Shown piece after piece: positions 34,563 to 47,200 of a stretch of 64,000 bases of DNA (position 1 is the first letter of the stretch; each line of letters begins with the position of its first letter). Where the stretch lies: assembly GCA_965240325.2 (NCBI GenBank), contig OZ251245.1, positions 124,001 through 188,000 on the forward strand, in the 5' to 3' direction. The position numbers and the translations under genes are program-made. The notes below the pieces were generated by a model. That model saw only the letters and a program-made list of their open reading frames with translations. It did no database searches and had not been told where the DNA came from. Source of the DNA: Rebecca billardiae RCC1528. Taxonomy: Eukaryota; Haptophyta.

Positions 34563-37500
34563 TCAGGTGAAGTCGCCACCGCCTCGGGCGCGCTCGTGCT
34601 CCCCACCACCGCCAGCGGCGCCGCTTCCAGCGCCGCCGCGGGTGGCGGGCGCACGACGTCGATGGCCGCCGGCGGGTCCGCGCGCGCACAGCGCGCCGCC
34701 CGCGCGCGCTGACGCTGACGCCGCCGCGGCCGCACCGCCGCCGCCGCCTCCGCCGGCCGGCGCGCCGCCACCGAGCTCGCGCGACGCGCCGCCGCGCGCG
34801 CTCGCGGCCTGCCGCGCGCGCCCGCCGGCACATCCCGCCCGCGCGACGGCCGAGTAGGCGCCGACGCTGTGCTCCTCCTCCTCGGCGGCCGCGCCGCGCT
34901 CGGCGCCGCGGCCGCGGGCGCGCGGCGCGCCGCTCGCGCGCGCGCCGCCGTCCGAACCCGCGCCACGCCGCGCGCCGCCGCACGCGCCGCCGAGCAGCGA
35001 GCGCACGCCGCCGGCGAGGCCGCCGCGCGCGTTGAGCCGCGCGCCGCCCACCACGCCGCGCGCACCGCCGGCCGGCGCCGCGCCGCGCCCCGTGCCGCCG
35101 CCGCCGCCGCCGCCGCCGGGCGCGGCGGCGGCCGCGTGCTGGCCCCAGCTGGGCGCGGCGCGGCGCTCGCGCGCGGCCCTGCGCGCGAGCAGCCCACGCG
35201 CGGCGCGCTGCAGCGCGATGGCGGCGAGCACGTCCCTCGCGTTCCACTGCAGCGGCTCCTCCTCCGCCGCCGCGCCGCCGCCGCCGCGGACCAGCGCGCG
35301 CAGCGCCCTCGTCGCCGCCCAGCTGCGCTCGAGCTCGCGGGTCGCGTGAGCCTCTGGCGGCAGCTGCACACCGCCCGCGCGCGCGGCGAGCGCGTAGAGC
35401 GTCTCGCCGAACTGGACGTGTCCGGAGCGGTCCGGGAGCTCGAGGCGCGCGAGGAGCGACAGCGCCGCGTGCCGGTCTGTCGTGCCGAGCAGCAGCCCGA
35501 GCCCGCGCGCGCCGAGCGGCGGCGGCAGCGCGAGCAGCAGCTGCGGCAGCCGTGGCGTGGGCAGCGTGTACGAGCCCGTCTCGTCAATCTGCGCCCACGC
35601 GCGCACAAAGGCGTCGAGCTCCTCCTGCGACGGCGGCCGCCTGTTGCCCGTGCGGTCGGCGAGGGAGCCGAGCAGCCCGGCGCCGAGGCTCGCGGGCGGC
35701 TCGGGTCCGTCGTCGCCGTCGGACGTGCCGGCAAAGTTGTCCAGGATCACGCCGATCACCAGGTTGAGCATCACGAACGTGCACACCAGCTGGAACGAGA
35801 CAAAGTAAATGATCGCGCCCGCCGAGCTGCCGCAGTCGGTGACGGGCGCGGAGGCCGGCGGGTGCGGCTCGCAGTCTGGCGGACCCTCGATGCGCGCGGA
35901 GTGCATCAGCGAGTTCCACGCCTCGCCCGTGGACATGCGCAGCAGCAGCGCGAAGCTCGCGCCGAAGCTCTGGAAGTTTGCGTGCCGCTCGAGCCCGCCC
36001 TCCGCGCCCTCCGCGCCGCCGCCCGGCCGCCCGCCCGCCAGCTGCACGCCGCCCCACAGCTTCATCCCGAGCACGGCGTACACGAAGAACAGAAGACAGA
36101 GCAGCGCAAAGACGTTGGCGAGCGAGGGCAGCGAGATGAAGATGGTGCGCAGCATGTGCCGCAGGCCCTTGGCGCGCTTCACCAGCCGCAGGATGCGGAA
36201 GATGCTGCGCGCGCGCGCGCACGCCGCGGCGCGCGGTTGGGAGGGTCGGGTCGGGTGGGGGGAAGGCGAGCGCTGGGGCTAGGCGGGGGCGGGCGCACCG
36301 CCCGCCAGCGCGGCGCGCGGCGCCAAGCGCGCGCGCGCGCGCGCGGCCGCACCGGAAGATGCGCAGCGCGCGCAGCACGAGCGGGTTGACCGGCAGCGTG
36401 CTCGGCGCCGCGAGCAGCGCCAGCGCGAGGTCCACCAGAGAGGCGAGCACGAGCACCGCGTCAAACTGGTGCCAGCGCGAGTGCGCGTAGTTGCGCGCGC
36501 CGAGCGCGAGCAGCTTGAGGCCCATCTCCGCTGCGAAGAGCGCCGAGAAGGCGAGGTTGGCGTAGAAGGACGCGGCGGCGGCCTGCGGCGTGGGCGCGTA
36601 GTGCTCGGTCGCCATCACGCCCACGTTGAGCAGGATCAGCGCGAACACCGCCGGCGCGAACGCGCCGTGCGTGACCACGTCGTGCGCCCAGCCGCGCAGC
36701 GCGGGCGCCGCCGGCCGCTTGGGCGTCACGCTGAGCTGCAACCGCGTCATCAGCTGCTGCGACGCGACCCAGCGGCGCTGCGCGTCGTCGAGCAGCGCCG
36801 AGCCGTTCTGCTCCGCGCGGATCTGGAAGAAGTTGTCGATCACCACGCCGACGAAGAGGTTGACGATCACGAACGCGCCCACCAAGATGAACGCGACGTA
36901 GAACAGCGCGTGCTGCCGCGCCGCGTCGCGCGCGGGCGCGCGCCCGGCGCCGCGCGCGTCCACGCCCGCGTGCATGATGTCGGGCCAGTTCTCGAGGGTG
37001 CTCACTTCGAAGAGCGTGAGGATGGCCTCGAAGACGTCGTCGTACCCGGAGGCGTACTTGGCCCACGCGCCCCCCGCCGCCTCGCACGCGCCGCGGTCGA
37101 GGCCCGCGCCCGCGCCCTCGCACCGGTACGCAGTGCCTGCGAACAGTTGGACACCCAGGATGCCAAAGATGAGCCAGAAGAGACAGACCACCACCGACAC
37201 GTTGGCGATGGCGGGGAGCGCGCGCACGAGCGAGGCGACGACCGTGCGCAGCCCGGCGTGCCGCTTGATCAGCCGGAGCGGGCGGAGCACGCGCAGCACG
37301 CGCAGCGCCGCGAGCTGCGGCACGGACAGCAACGAGAGCAAAGAGATCGCCACGATCGCCATGTCCAGAAGGTTCCACTTGTCGCGCACGTACACGCGCA
37401 CGCCTGCCCATCGTCCCATCGTCAGGAGTCGCGGCGAATGTGCATGGTTGGAGGGGTCGGCGCGAGAGCGTTCGCCGGGTGGTGATTCGTGGCGGGGAGT

Positions 37501-40500
37501 CCATCGAAGCGACGGAGGAAGGCGGAGCGGCCGTGGGCGGGGAGCGTGGGGCGCGCGGGCGCGAGGGCGCGCGCGCGGTGTGGCGTGCGCGCGCGCACGG
37601 GCGCGAGGGAAGGGCGGGGGCCGTGTGAGCGCTGCGCGCTAGCCCGCGCTCAGCGCCAACGCACAGGCGTGCAGGCACGCCGCGTGCGCGCTCGCTCGCG
37701 GCAGCGGCGCGGCGGCGGCTGCGCGGTTGCTGCGCACTCTTAGCCAGCCACTTGAGCATCATCTCCGCTGCGAACAGCAGCGCAAACAACCAGTCGAGCA
37801 CGGCGAGCGCGGCCGAGGTCGGCGTGCCCGGCGGCTCGAGCGGGCTGCCGAACGCGAGCGCGACCGCGGACGCGAGGATCAGGGCCAGCACCGTCGCCTC
37901 GAAGAGCGGCGCCTCGACGAGCCGGTTGATGGCGATGCGGAGGGCGCTGTCCGCCGGCAGGAGAAAGAGGGCTCGGCCTTCGAGCGAGGCGGACTCGGCG
38001 CGCTGCAGCGCGAGCTCGCGCTCGCGCACGGCCTCGAGCGCGCGGATCCGCGCGAGCAGCTCCGTCGCGCCGTAGCCGTCCGTGTCACGGATGCGCCGCC
38101 CGTCCGGGCCGTACCGCGGCGTCGATCTCGGCGTCGAGTGCGCCGAGGCGGTGGGCGCGGCGGCGGCGGCGGTGGCGGCGAGGCGCGAGCCCACGGGTCT
38201 GCCGTTCGCGCGGCGCGCGCCGCCGCCGCCGTCCGCAGCCGCCGCGGCGGCGAGCACGCCCGCGCTCATCGTCGGGAACGAGTTCGCCTTGGGCACCGCC
38301 GCCGGGCGCGGCGGCAGCGGCGGCTGCGGCCGCGAGCCCTCGGCCGCCGCCGCCGCGCCGCCGCCGCCGCCGCCGCCGCCGGCCGACGCGCCAGAGCCGC
38401 ACGCGGCGTCTGACGGCGCGCACGCGCCGACGCCGCTCAGCCGGCTCAGCCCTTCGGTGAGCCCGCTCAGCCCGGACGCGAAGCCCGTGGTGATGCCGGC
38501 GAGCAGCGAGGAGCCGTCGACCGTGAGCCGCGCTCGGCGCTCGGCGCCGCCGCCACCGCCACCGGCGGCGCCGCCGGGCGCAAGCGGCGCAGTGGCATCG
38601 CCAGCGGGCGCGCCGCCGGCACCGCCGCCGCCGCCGCCACGCGCGGTGGGCGGCGCGCTGACTGTCACAGCGCTCGCGCCGCCGCAGCCTCCGCCGCTGC
38701 CCCGGCCCGCCAGCGCGCCGCCGCCGCGGCCGCCAACACTGCCGCCGCCGCCCCCGCCGCCGAGCGCGGCCGCGCCGGCCGCGCCACTTCCCCATGAGCC
38801 CCGGGCCTGCCGCCACCCCCACGCGCCCGCTCGGCCGAGCCGGATCGACGCGGCGGACTGCGCGAGCATCAGGAAGTCGTCGCGCACGGCGTCCGAGGTC
38901 GTCGTCAGCTCGGCGCCGCCCGCGCCGTCGCACGCCGCGCCGCCGCCGTCCGCCGCGCCGCCGCCGCCCGCGCCGCCGCCCGCGCCGCCGCCCGCGCCGC
39001 CGGCGCACGAGATGCTGAGGCGGCGCGGCGGCGAGGCGTCACCCGGCGCGCCGGCGCGGACGACGCGGTCGGGCGTGCCGGCCGGCTCGCCCCCGCCCGC
39101 GCCGTTCGCGCGGCCGGCGCCGCGCCTCGCCGCCGCGCCGCCCCGCCCGTCGCCGCCCTCGCCAAGTCGAGCGTCTGCGCTCGAGCTGCGGCGTGCGCCT
39201 CTGCCGGCGCCGCCGCCGGCGCCTCGCGTGTTGGTGCGCAGCAGCGAGGGCCTGGTGAGCAGGCGCAGCCGCGAGGAGAGCGCGGTGAGACGCGGGTATC
39301 GCATCGCCGCGTGCTGCAGCAGCTCCTTGAGCGGCCGCTGCGCCGCGCCGCCGCTCCCGTCGTCGCCCTGTGCCGCGCAGCACGGCGCGGCGCGGCGCGG
39401 CGCGGCGCGGCGCAGCCCGTGGGTTTGCGGGGGGCGGCGGCGCCCCGGTCAGCCGCACGCAGGGCGGGGCGTCCCGCGCCCCCAGCGCGCGCGCGCGCGC
39501 GCACCGCCGACGAGAAGGACGAGAGAAGGATCGCGACGAACAGGTTGAGGATGATATACGCGCCGAGCGTGTACAGGGGTAGAAAGTAGGTAAGCGCAGT
39601 GCCGACGCCGACCGCGCGGATCGCGTCGTAGAGAACCTCGTTCCAGTTCTCGCCGGTGAGCAGCTGGAAGACGGTGAGCGCGGCGGCGAAGAAGTCGTCA
39701 AAGTGCGCGCGCGGCGGCTGCAGCTCGTCCCACGGGCAGTCGCACCAGCGCGAGTTGGCCGCGCGCGCGTGCTCCACGCCCGGCGGCAGCGCGGGCGGAG
39801 ACAGCTCGCGCCCGTCTGCCGGTGGGTAGCACCACGCGTCGCAGAAGAAGAAGTGGCCGCCGAAGAGCGCCATGCCGAGCAGCGCGAAGATGAGCACGAA
39901 CAGGCACAGGATCGCCGCGAGGTACACCACGTTCTGCAGCGCCTCGAGCAGCGTGCGCATCAGCTCGCGCAGCGAGCGCCACGAGCGCGCGAGCTTAAAG
40001 ACACGGAGGAGGCGGAAGGCGCGGAGCACGCCGAAGCCGACGGCGATGGCGGCCTGGTCGGCGGCGAGCGCGCGGGCGAGCACGATGTCGAGGAGCGAGA
40101 TGAGCACCACCGCCCCGTCGAAGATGTTGAACCGGTCGCGCACGTACTCGGCCGGCCCCAGCCCGAGCAGCTTGAGCGCCATCTCGGCGGCAAAGACGGC
40201 GGTGAACGCAACGTTGGACTCCTCGAGGAGGGCGGCGTGCGTGGCGGACATGTCGTGGTGCACGGTGGCCATCGAGAGCGTGTTGAGCACGATCATCGCG
40301 ACGATGAAGTACTCGAACGCCGACGCGGCGAGCACCGCCTGCGCGCCGCGCACCAGCGGCGCGCAGCCGGGCACGCGCGCGAGCGCGGGCGCGGGCGCGC
40401 GGTCGCGCATGTCCACCTGCAACCGCCAGTAGCGCGCCCACTTGCGCGCGAGCGCGAGCTTGTCGGGCGACTGGAGCAGCTCGCGGAAGGAGCGCGCCTC

Positions 40501-40823
40501 GTGCCGCAGCTGCCGCCGCGCCTCCTCGCTGTCGCGCGTCGCCGAGCGCGTGAACTCCTCATACAGCACCGCCAGCGTCAGGTTAATCAGCAATAAACCG
40601 CCCAGCACCACGATCAGCGAAAAGTACGGACCGGCCGCGGCCGAGTGCGCGCCGTCGCCGACCATGTACATGACGTCGGTCCAGCCCTCGAGCGTGATGC
40701 ACTGGAAGACGGTGAGGAACGCCCAGCCGATGTGGTCGAACGACGTGATCCCGTAGTTCGGGTTGCCCGGCAGCCCGTGCGCGTGAGGCCACCGCCACTC
40801 GCAGCACCCGAGCGAGGGCGGCG

Positions 40824-40858
<35 letters not shown>

Positions 40859-42312
40859 TCGACCGCCCAGCCGCGGCACACGTACGCGACGTCGGGCCCG
40901 TCGGCCGGCCGCGCGGGCTCGAACCGCCAGCCCACCGGCTCGCACACGCAGCCGCTCGCCAGCCGCGCGCGCGCGGCCGCGCGCGCGCCCGGCGCGGGGT
41001 CGTACGTGGGTACGAGGTTAGGTGGGTAAACCCCATAGTCAAGCCCGCAGAGCCAGTCGCCGCCGCAGACGGTGTCGGCGTCAAGCAGCGCGGCGAAGAG
41101 GGTGCGCCCGGCGGGCGGCTCGGGCGAGAAGTCGAGCGCGCCGTCGCCGCCCTCGCCGCCCTCGCCCGCCCCGCCCCCGACCCCGCCCGCGGCGGACGCG
41201 GAGCCGAGCCGCCAGCTGTGCGCGCGCTCGGCCGCGCGGAAGCCGTCGCCCACCGCGGCGCCGGGCACGCCGCTCCCCGGCAGCGCAAAGCAGCGCTGGC
41301 GCAGCGTGCCCTTGAAGATCTGCACGCCGACGACGCCGAAGAGCAGGAAGAAGAAGCACAGCATCAGCGCCACGTTCGCCAGCTGCGGCATCGCCGCGAT
41401 CAGCGACGAGACGAGGATGCGCATGCCGCGCACGCGCGTGACCGTGCGCAGCGGCCGCAGCGCGCGCACCGCGCGCACGGACGAGGTGTTCTGCAGCTGC
41501 GAGCCTGCGGGCACGCGCGGCGGCGAGGCGGGGCGGCGGCGCGCGGGCCGGGTCGCGTGAGCGCAGGGAGGGCTGGGGCCCCGGGGGCGCTGAGCGCGGC
41601 GCCACCTCGCCGAACCGCCGCGCGCCGCGCTGGCCGCCGCGCGCGCTCGCGCCGCTCGCGCCGTGCGCGCGCGCGCCGCACCGGGCACGATGGCGAGGAG
41701 CGAGAGCGTGACGACGATGCAGTCGAAGATGTTCCACCAGTCGCGCAGGTACGACGCGCGGTGCAGCACCACGCCCGTCGCCGTCATCTTGAGCGCCATC
41801 TCCGCGGCGAAGACGTACGTGAAAAGAGACTCGAGGAGCGCGAGCGAGCGGTCGAGCGCGGGGTCGCGGTGGAGGCACGCGTCCGGGCAGGTCGGGTCGG
41901 CGAGGGCGAGGGAGACGCAGTTGAGCACGATCAGCCCGAGCACCACGCGGTCGAACCAGACCCACTCCACAAGCCGGATCACCGCCTGACGCACCGGGTG
42001 GTGAGGAGTGAGGCAGAGCCACGAGCGACCGTAGTACCAGCGGTTGGTGGTGAGCGACTTGAAGGGCTCGGGCGCGCCGCCGCCGGGCCGCGTGTCCCAC
42101 GGGAGCACGATCTCGCCCGCGTGCGGGTCCGCGCGCGAGCCCAGCCGCCGCAGCGAGATCGTCGACGACGTGCGGCGCATGCCGGACGAGCCATCAGAGC
42201 GCGTCGCGCTGCGCACGGCCGGCACGGCCGCGGTGTGCTGCCGCCGCGGCGAGGCGCGGCCGCGCGGCGTGCGCTGGCCGGTGTGGCCCACCACCGCGCC
42301 GCCCGCGCGCAT
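34563..42312 (-). CDS. Four-domain voltage-gated Ca channel alpha subunit (EEEE filter), five exons
   Basis: Exons 42312-41682, 41504-39505, 39337-37738, 37403-36353 and 36204-34563 join in phase to 2,307 aa. The start is the first ATG before domain I. Four 6-TM repeats are visible. Arg-rich S4 segments include SVRAVRALRPLRTVTRVRG, VLRAFRLLRVFKLARSWR, LRVLRVLRPLRLIKRH and the exon-spanning LRIFRIFRILRLVKRAKG. Pore glutamates are Glu483 (TLEGW), Glu829 (TGENW), Glu1548 (TLENW) and Glu1855 (TGEAW), the EEEE ring of Ca-selective channels. The III-IV linker (LDDAQRRWVASQQLM) resembles Cav linkers, with no IFM inactivation motif. After IVS6 come a degenerate EF-hand-like region (~1958-1993, ending PPPLG) and an IQ motif (2090-2104, IALQRAARGLLARRA), the calmodulin site of Cav channels. 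A ~400-residue Gly/Ala/Ser II-III linker is unusual. Likely plasma or flagellar membrane. Confidence 0.93.
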
Positions 42313-42763
42313 GGCGCTCGGCGCCGCGCGCGCGCTCGGCCGCCCCGCGGGCTGTGCGGACTCGCGTGGCCACCGCCCGCCCAAATGGGGAGCAGCCACT
42401 GACCACCGCGCCGGCGGGCGTCGGGGGCTCGCTGCGCCAGGCGGCGAGCGCCAGGGCGGGTATCCACCCTTTTTTATTCGCGCGGCCAAAAATGGAGGCG
42501 GCCGATATTGAAGCGCGACGGTGGCCGCAAGTCATCAGGCATCTGTAGATACGAACAGTCGAAGCGGTACCCGCGCACCTCTATGTGGGCTGAGTTGCGG
42601 AACCCCGACAAACCGCACCCGGCTTCTGCCACTCGGAGAGGCGCTGTTTCACACGCACCGTCGCCCATTGCAGTGCCCGCACTGCACGCGGGGCGGCGCG
42701 TCGCGCTCAGGGCGGAACCACTCGCGGCGGCACACGCCGCGCACGCACGCGCGGCGCGCGCCG
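42313..42763. promoter_or_regulatory. Head-to-head promoter region of Ca channel and TSNAXIP1-like genes
   Basis: 451 bp separate the two divergent ATG codons. No longer gene-like frame fits between them, so both promoters and 5' UTRs must lie here, with a lower-GC stretch around 42470-42560. No specific element was recognised. If the channel's real start is further upstream, the shared region is shorter. Confidence 0.4.
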
Positions 42764-44255
42764 ATGGACGCGCACAGCGCCTACCGCGCCGAGGCCGAGG
42801 CGCGCCGCCGCGCGAGCCTCGGCCTGCCGCACGGCGACGACGGCGGCGGCGGCGGCGGCGGCACGCGCCCGTCGACGAGCCACTCGTACCTCTCGCCCTC
42901 GCGCGCGAGCGCGACAGCGTCAGCGATCGCCGCCGCCGCGGACGAGCGCCGGCCGCACACCTCCGACTCCGCCTTCTCCTACCCACATTCGTATTCGGCC
43001 GGCGGCGGCGGCCCGTACCCGCGGGCGTGCGGCCGGTTCGACGGCGGCGGCGGCGGCGGCGGCGCGTTCGGCGGCTCTGCGCGCGGCGGCGGCTCGCCGC
43101 CCGAGGGCGCGCCCCGCCCCGCCACGCGCGGCTCGTCCGTCGCGCCCGCCGGGTCCGCCTCCCGCCGCGTCGACCTCGGCCCGGCGCGGCCACGACTCTC
43201 GACGTTTCCATCGGCGGTTTCGGCCGGCCCTCCGATGCTCGTGACGAAGCTGGAGGAGTTCGTCGCGGCGGAGTCGCTCGCGCGGGGCACGAGCGCGAGC
43301 AAGCTCGACGTGTACCGCGAGGCCTTCCGACGCTTCGTCGACAGCTTCGAGCCCTACCGGTGCGCGCGCCGCGCCGCCGCGCCGCCGCGCCGCCGCGCCG
43401 CCGCGCCGCCGCGCCGCCGCGCCGCCGCGCCGCGCCCGCGCCGCCGCCGCCACCGGCCGCCGGCACCGGCCGCGCGTCGTCACTCCGCGCCCGCGCGCCC
43501 CACCACCTTCGCCGCCGCCGCCGCGCGCGCGCAGCGAGTTCCTGGCGAACGTGAGCGCGGCGTACGACGAGGAGATCGGCTCGCTCAAGGCGCAGGTCGG
43601 CTCGCTGCGCACGCAGCTCGAGAAGGCGTTGCTGCTGAGCGGAACCGGCGGCGTGACCGGCGCGGCGGTGGTGGCGGCGACGGCGGCGGCGGAGGCGGGC
43701 GCGGCGGCGCACTCGCGCGCCGCGCAGCAGGCGCGCGCGGCGCTGGCGTGCGTGGACGCGTTCCGGTGCGCGCGCGCTCGCCCCCTCGCCGCGCGCACCA
43801 GCCTGCGCGCACGCGTGGCCCCGCGCGCCGCGCCGCCGCGCCGCCGCGCCCGCGCGCTGACGCCGCCGCGCGCGCCGCGCGCCGTGCCGCGTGCGCGCTC
43901 CGGGGCGCAGCCGGCTCGAGCCGCGCGGGCAGCAGGACATGCTCCACCGGCTCACCGCGATGGCGCCGCCTACCCACATTACCCACTTCTCGCAGCTCCT
44001 GCCCACTGTGGGCTCGGCCGCCGCGCGCGAGGCGGCCGCGGCCGCGGCGGCCGCGGCGGTGATGCCGTCGTCGCCGCAGTCGGCGACCGACGGCGGTGGC
44101 GGCTGGTCGGCGCAGCAGCAGCGCGGCGGTGGCTTGCGCGGGAGCGCGGACGCGCGGCGCCGAGGGCCGCGCGCGGGCAACCGCCTCGCGCCGCCGCCGC
44201 CCACGGGCGCCGCCGCGCCTCCTTCAGCCGGAAGCAGCGGCGGCGCGCGCAGCCC

Positions 44256-44294
<39 letters not shown>

Positions 44295-47200
44295 GGGCGC
44301 CGCGCCGCGCGGCGGCGGGTCGGGGCTGCCGAGCCGGCTCACGGCGCAGTCGTCGATCGCGGACATGCTCGCCGCGTCGCAAGGCCCGCCCGTCTGGCCC
44401 GAGGGCATGTCCGTCGACGCGCGCGCCGCCGCGGCCCAGCGAGAGCTCGGCGCGGCCGGCGCGAGCGGCGCGCGCTCCGCTCAGCCCGGCGGCGCAGCGT
44501 GCGGCGGCGACGGCGCGGCGCCCGCCGAGCCCTCCGCCGAGCCCGCCGCCACGCCGCCGGCGAGTCCGACGGACGAGGCGGGCGCGGCGCAGCCGCAGCA
44601 GCCGGTCCGCCGCCGCTCCTCCGTGCAGACGGCCGGCACCGCCGCGCGCCGGGGCTCGAGCCGCGCGGCGCCGCAGGACGCGCTTGGTGCGGCGCTGCGC
44701 ACAGCGCCGCGCCGCGCCGCGCCGTGCGGCGCCGGTCGCCGCGTGTGCCGCCGCGCGCCGCCGCGCGCCGCCTGCTGCTGCCGCGCCGTGCCGCGCGCCA
44801 AGCGCCGCGCCGCCCGCCGCGCTCGCGCTCGCAACCGGCATCGCTCACGCCACCCGCGCGCACTCGCGCGCGCGCGCGCGCGCGGCCGCGGGCGGTGCGT
44901 CGACGACCCACCGACTTTTGTTGTGCGCGTGCAGGGCTGCCGCTGCCGCCCTCGCCCGCGCAGCGCGCGACGGCGCTGCGGCAGTCGTCGGTCGACCGGC
45001 GGAAGCAGCACTCGTCCGAGCGCGCGCGGCGCCGCTGGCAGGCCATCGACATCGAGCGGATCCGGGCGATCGGCAGACAAGAGGTGTGCGCGTGCGCGCG
45101 CATGTCCGCGCGCATGTCCGCGCCACCGCCGCACCGCCGCCGCCGCCGCCGCCGCCGGCCCGCAGCCGCGCGGGGCGTGGCTGGCCGCGCGAGCGCGCGC
45201 GCGCACCACGGCCACGCGCGCCGCTGCGGCGCAGGCTGACCGGCTGACCCGCCCGCCCGCCCTGCCCGTCCGAACCCGACGACCTGGACCCGGACCCGGA
45301 CCCGGACCCGGACCCGGACCCGGACCCGGACCCGAGCCCCGCAGGCGATGCGCTGGTACGAGTCCCGCCCGATCAGCGAGGTGCTGAGCGGCCTCAAGCG
45401 CCGCCCGCTGCACGAGACCGAGCTCATCCTGCGGTGAGCGGCGGCCGAGATTGCAATCTCCCCGGGCGCGCCGCGCCGCCGAGATTGCAATCTCCCGTGG
45501 CCGCAGCGGCTGCGCGCTCCGCCGCCCACGCCGTGTGCGCGCCCTCCCCCCAACCCCTACCCCTACCCCTACCCCTACCCCTACCCCTACCCCTGACCCC
45601 GTCCCGCAGCGAGCTGCTCGGCGCGATCGCGGAGGACGCGCGCGTGTCGTGGCTCTCGTCGATCGGCCACTTTGTGCGCCCGACGATGCGCGTGCAGGTG
45701 GTGCTGTCGCTGCTCAGGCTGCTGCCATATGAGGTGTCGCTCGAGTGCCTGCAGGTGCATGCGCCGGGCGGCGGGGCGTGCGCGCGCGCGTGCGCGGGGG
45801 GAGGGCTCGCGCCAGCCACAGCCCCCCAACCCTACCCCCCAACCCTACCCCCCAACCCTACCCCCTAACCCTACCTACCACCCCAGTCGCTGCTGGAGCG
45901 CTTCGACCCGGACGACGTGATGCTGGCGCGCGTGGTGGGCGAGCGGCTCTCACTGCCCTTCCTCGCGGTGTGCGCCTTCGAGGTGCGACAGAACATCGAG
46001 GGCGCGCACGAGGCGTTGGTCCACCAGATCTTCCAGCGGCTCTACCCGCTGCGGTGCGCGCCGCGGCGTGCGCGCGGCGCGGGCGCGCGGGTGGCAGCGT
46101 GGCCCGCGCTCACGCGCGCTGCAACGCTCCCTCCCTCCCCTGCGCGCGCGCGCACGCGCGCGCGCGCACGCGCACACGCACACACGCACACACGCACACG
46201 CACACACGCACACGCACACGCACACGCACACACACGCACACGCACACGCACACGCACACGCCCCCCCGCGCGCAGCTCGTCGGAGGAGATCCTGATGGCG
46301 ATGGCGCTCGAGGCGACCAAGGGCCTGCGCCCGTTCCTGAGGCGGCAGCTGCTGCCTGTGATCGAGGACGACTCGCTCACCTACTCCACCTCCAGGCGCG
46401 CCGGGGACGGTGCGCGCGGCGCCGCGGGCCGCGGGCTGTGGGCTGCCGTGCGATGTGCGCGTGCGGTGTGCGCGTGCGGTGTGCGCGTGCGGTGTGCGCG
46501 CGCGGTGTGCGCGTGCGGTGTGCGTGTGCGGTGTGCGCGTGGAGGGCGGGGTGTGGCGTTGGGGAGGCGGGCGCGCCTGCGTGGCTCTCGAGGACGCCCA
46601 GCCAACGCGCCGGGCGCGGGCGGCAGCGCGCTCACGCTCGCGCGCGCGCTGTGCTGTGCGCGTGCTGCGCTCGCGCCCGTCTGCGCGCGGGCCGCGCAGA
46701 GGAGCGCGCGGCGGCCGCCGAGTCCGCCGCCGCCGCGGCGCTTCTGCTCAAGGCGCCGCCCGGTACCGGTGCGCGCCGAGATTGCAATCTGCCGCGCCGC
46801 GCGCGCAGTCCCAGCCGCCGGTGGGATGCGCCATCGCGGGCGCGGCAGATTGCAATCTCGGCGCGTGCCCGCCCGGCGCCGAGGTCTGATACGCACCGCC
46901 GCATGCGCGCCCCCGGCCGCGCCGCCCCGCCCGCCGCGCCGCCCGCCGCCGCCCCTGTCGGACTTCACTCGGACTTCACTCGGGGTTCTCCCGGGATTCT
47001 CTCGGGATTCTCCCGGGATTCTCTCGGGATTCTCTCGGGATTCTTCATCAGGCTCGTCCACGCTCGGCGGCACGCAGGCACAGAGGGAGGCGGCGGCGAA
47101 CGCGCGCGCGCGCTCGCGGCACAACTTTGGGCGCGGCGCCGCGGAGGGCGCGCTCGGCGAGGGCAACCTGGCCATGGCGGGCACCTTTGGTGGCGGCGGC

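Noticed and set aside
42314-42535. Upstream extension of the Ca channel N-terminus before 42312
   Set aside because: The frame is open upstream, but the earlier possible starts are non-ATG codons and the extra residues are low complexity; ATG 42312 is the first ATG of the frame.
45551-45880. Interstitial telomere or chromosome-fusion scar from CCCCTA/CCCTAA repeats
   Set aside because: The repeats are short, degenerate, confined to introns and accompanied by unrelated hexamer repeats in neighbouring introns; local minisatellite growth explains them.
46454-47044. Tandem repeats as a CRISPR array
   Set aside because: Units are contiguous without spacers and lie in an intron of a eukaryotic gene.
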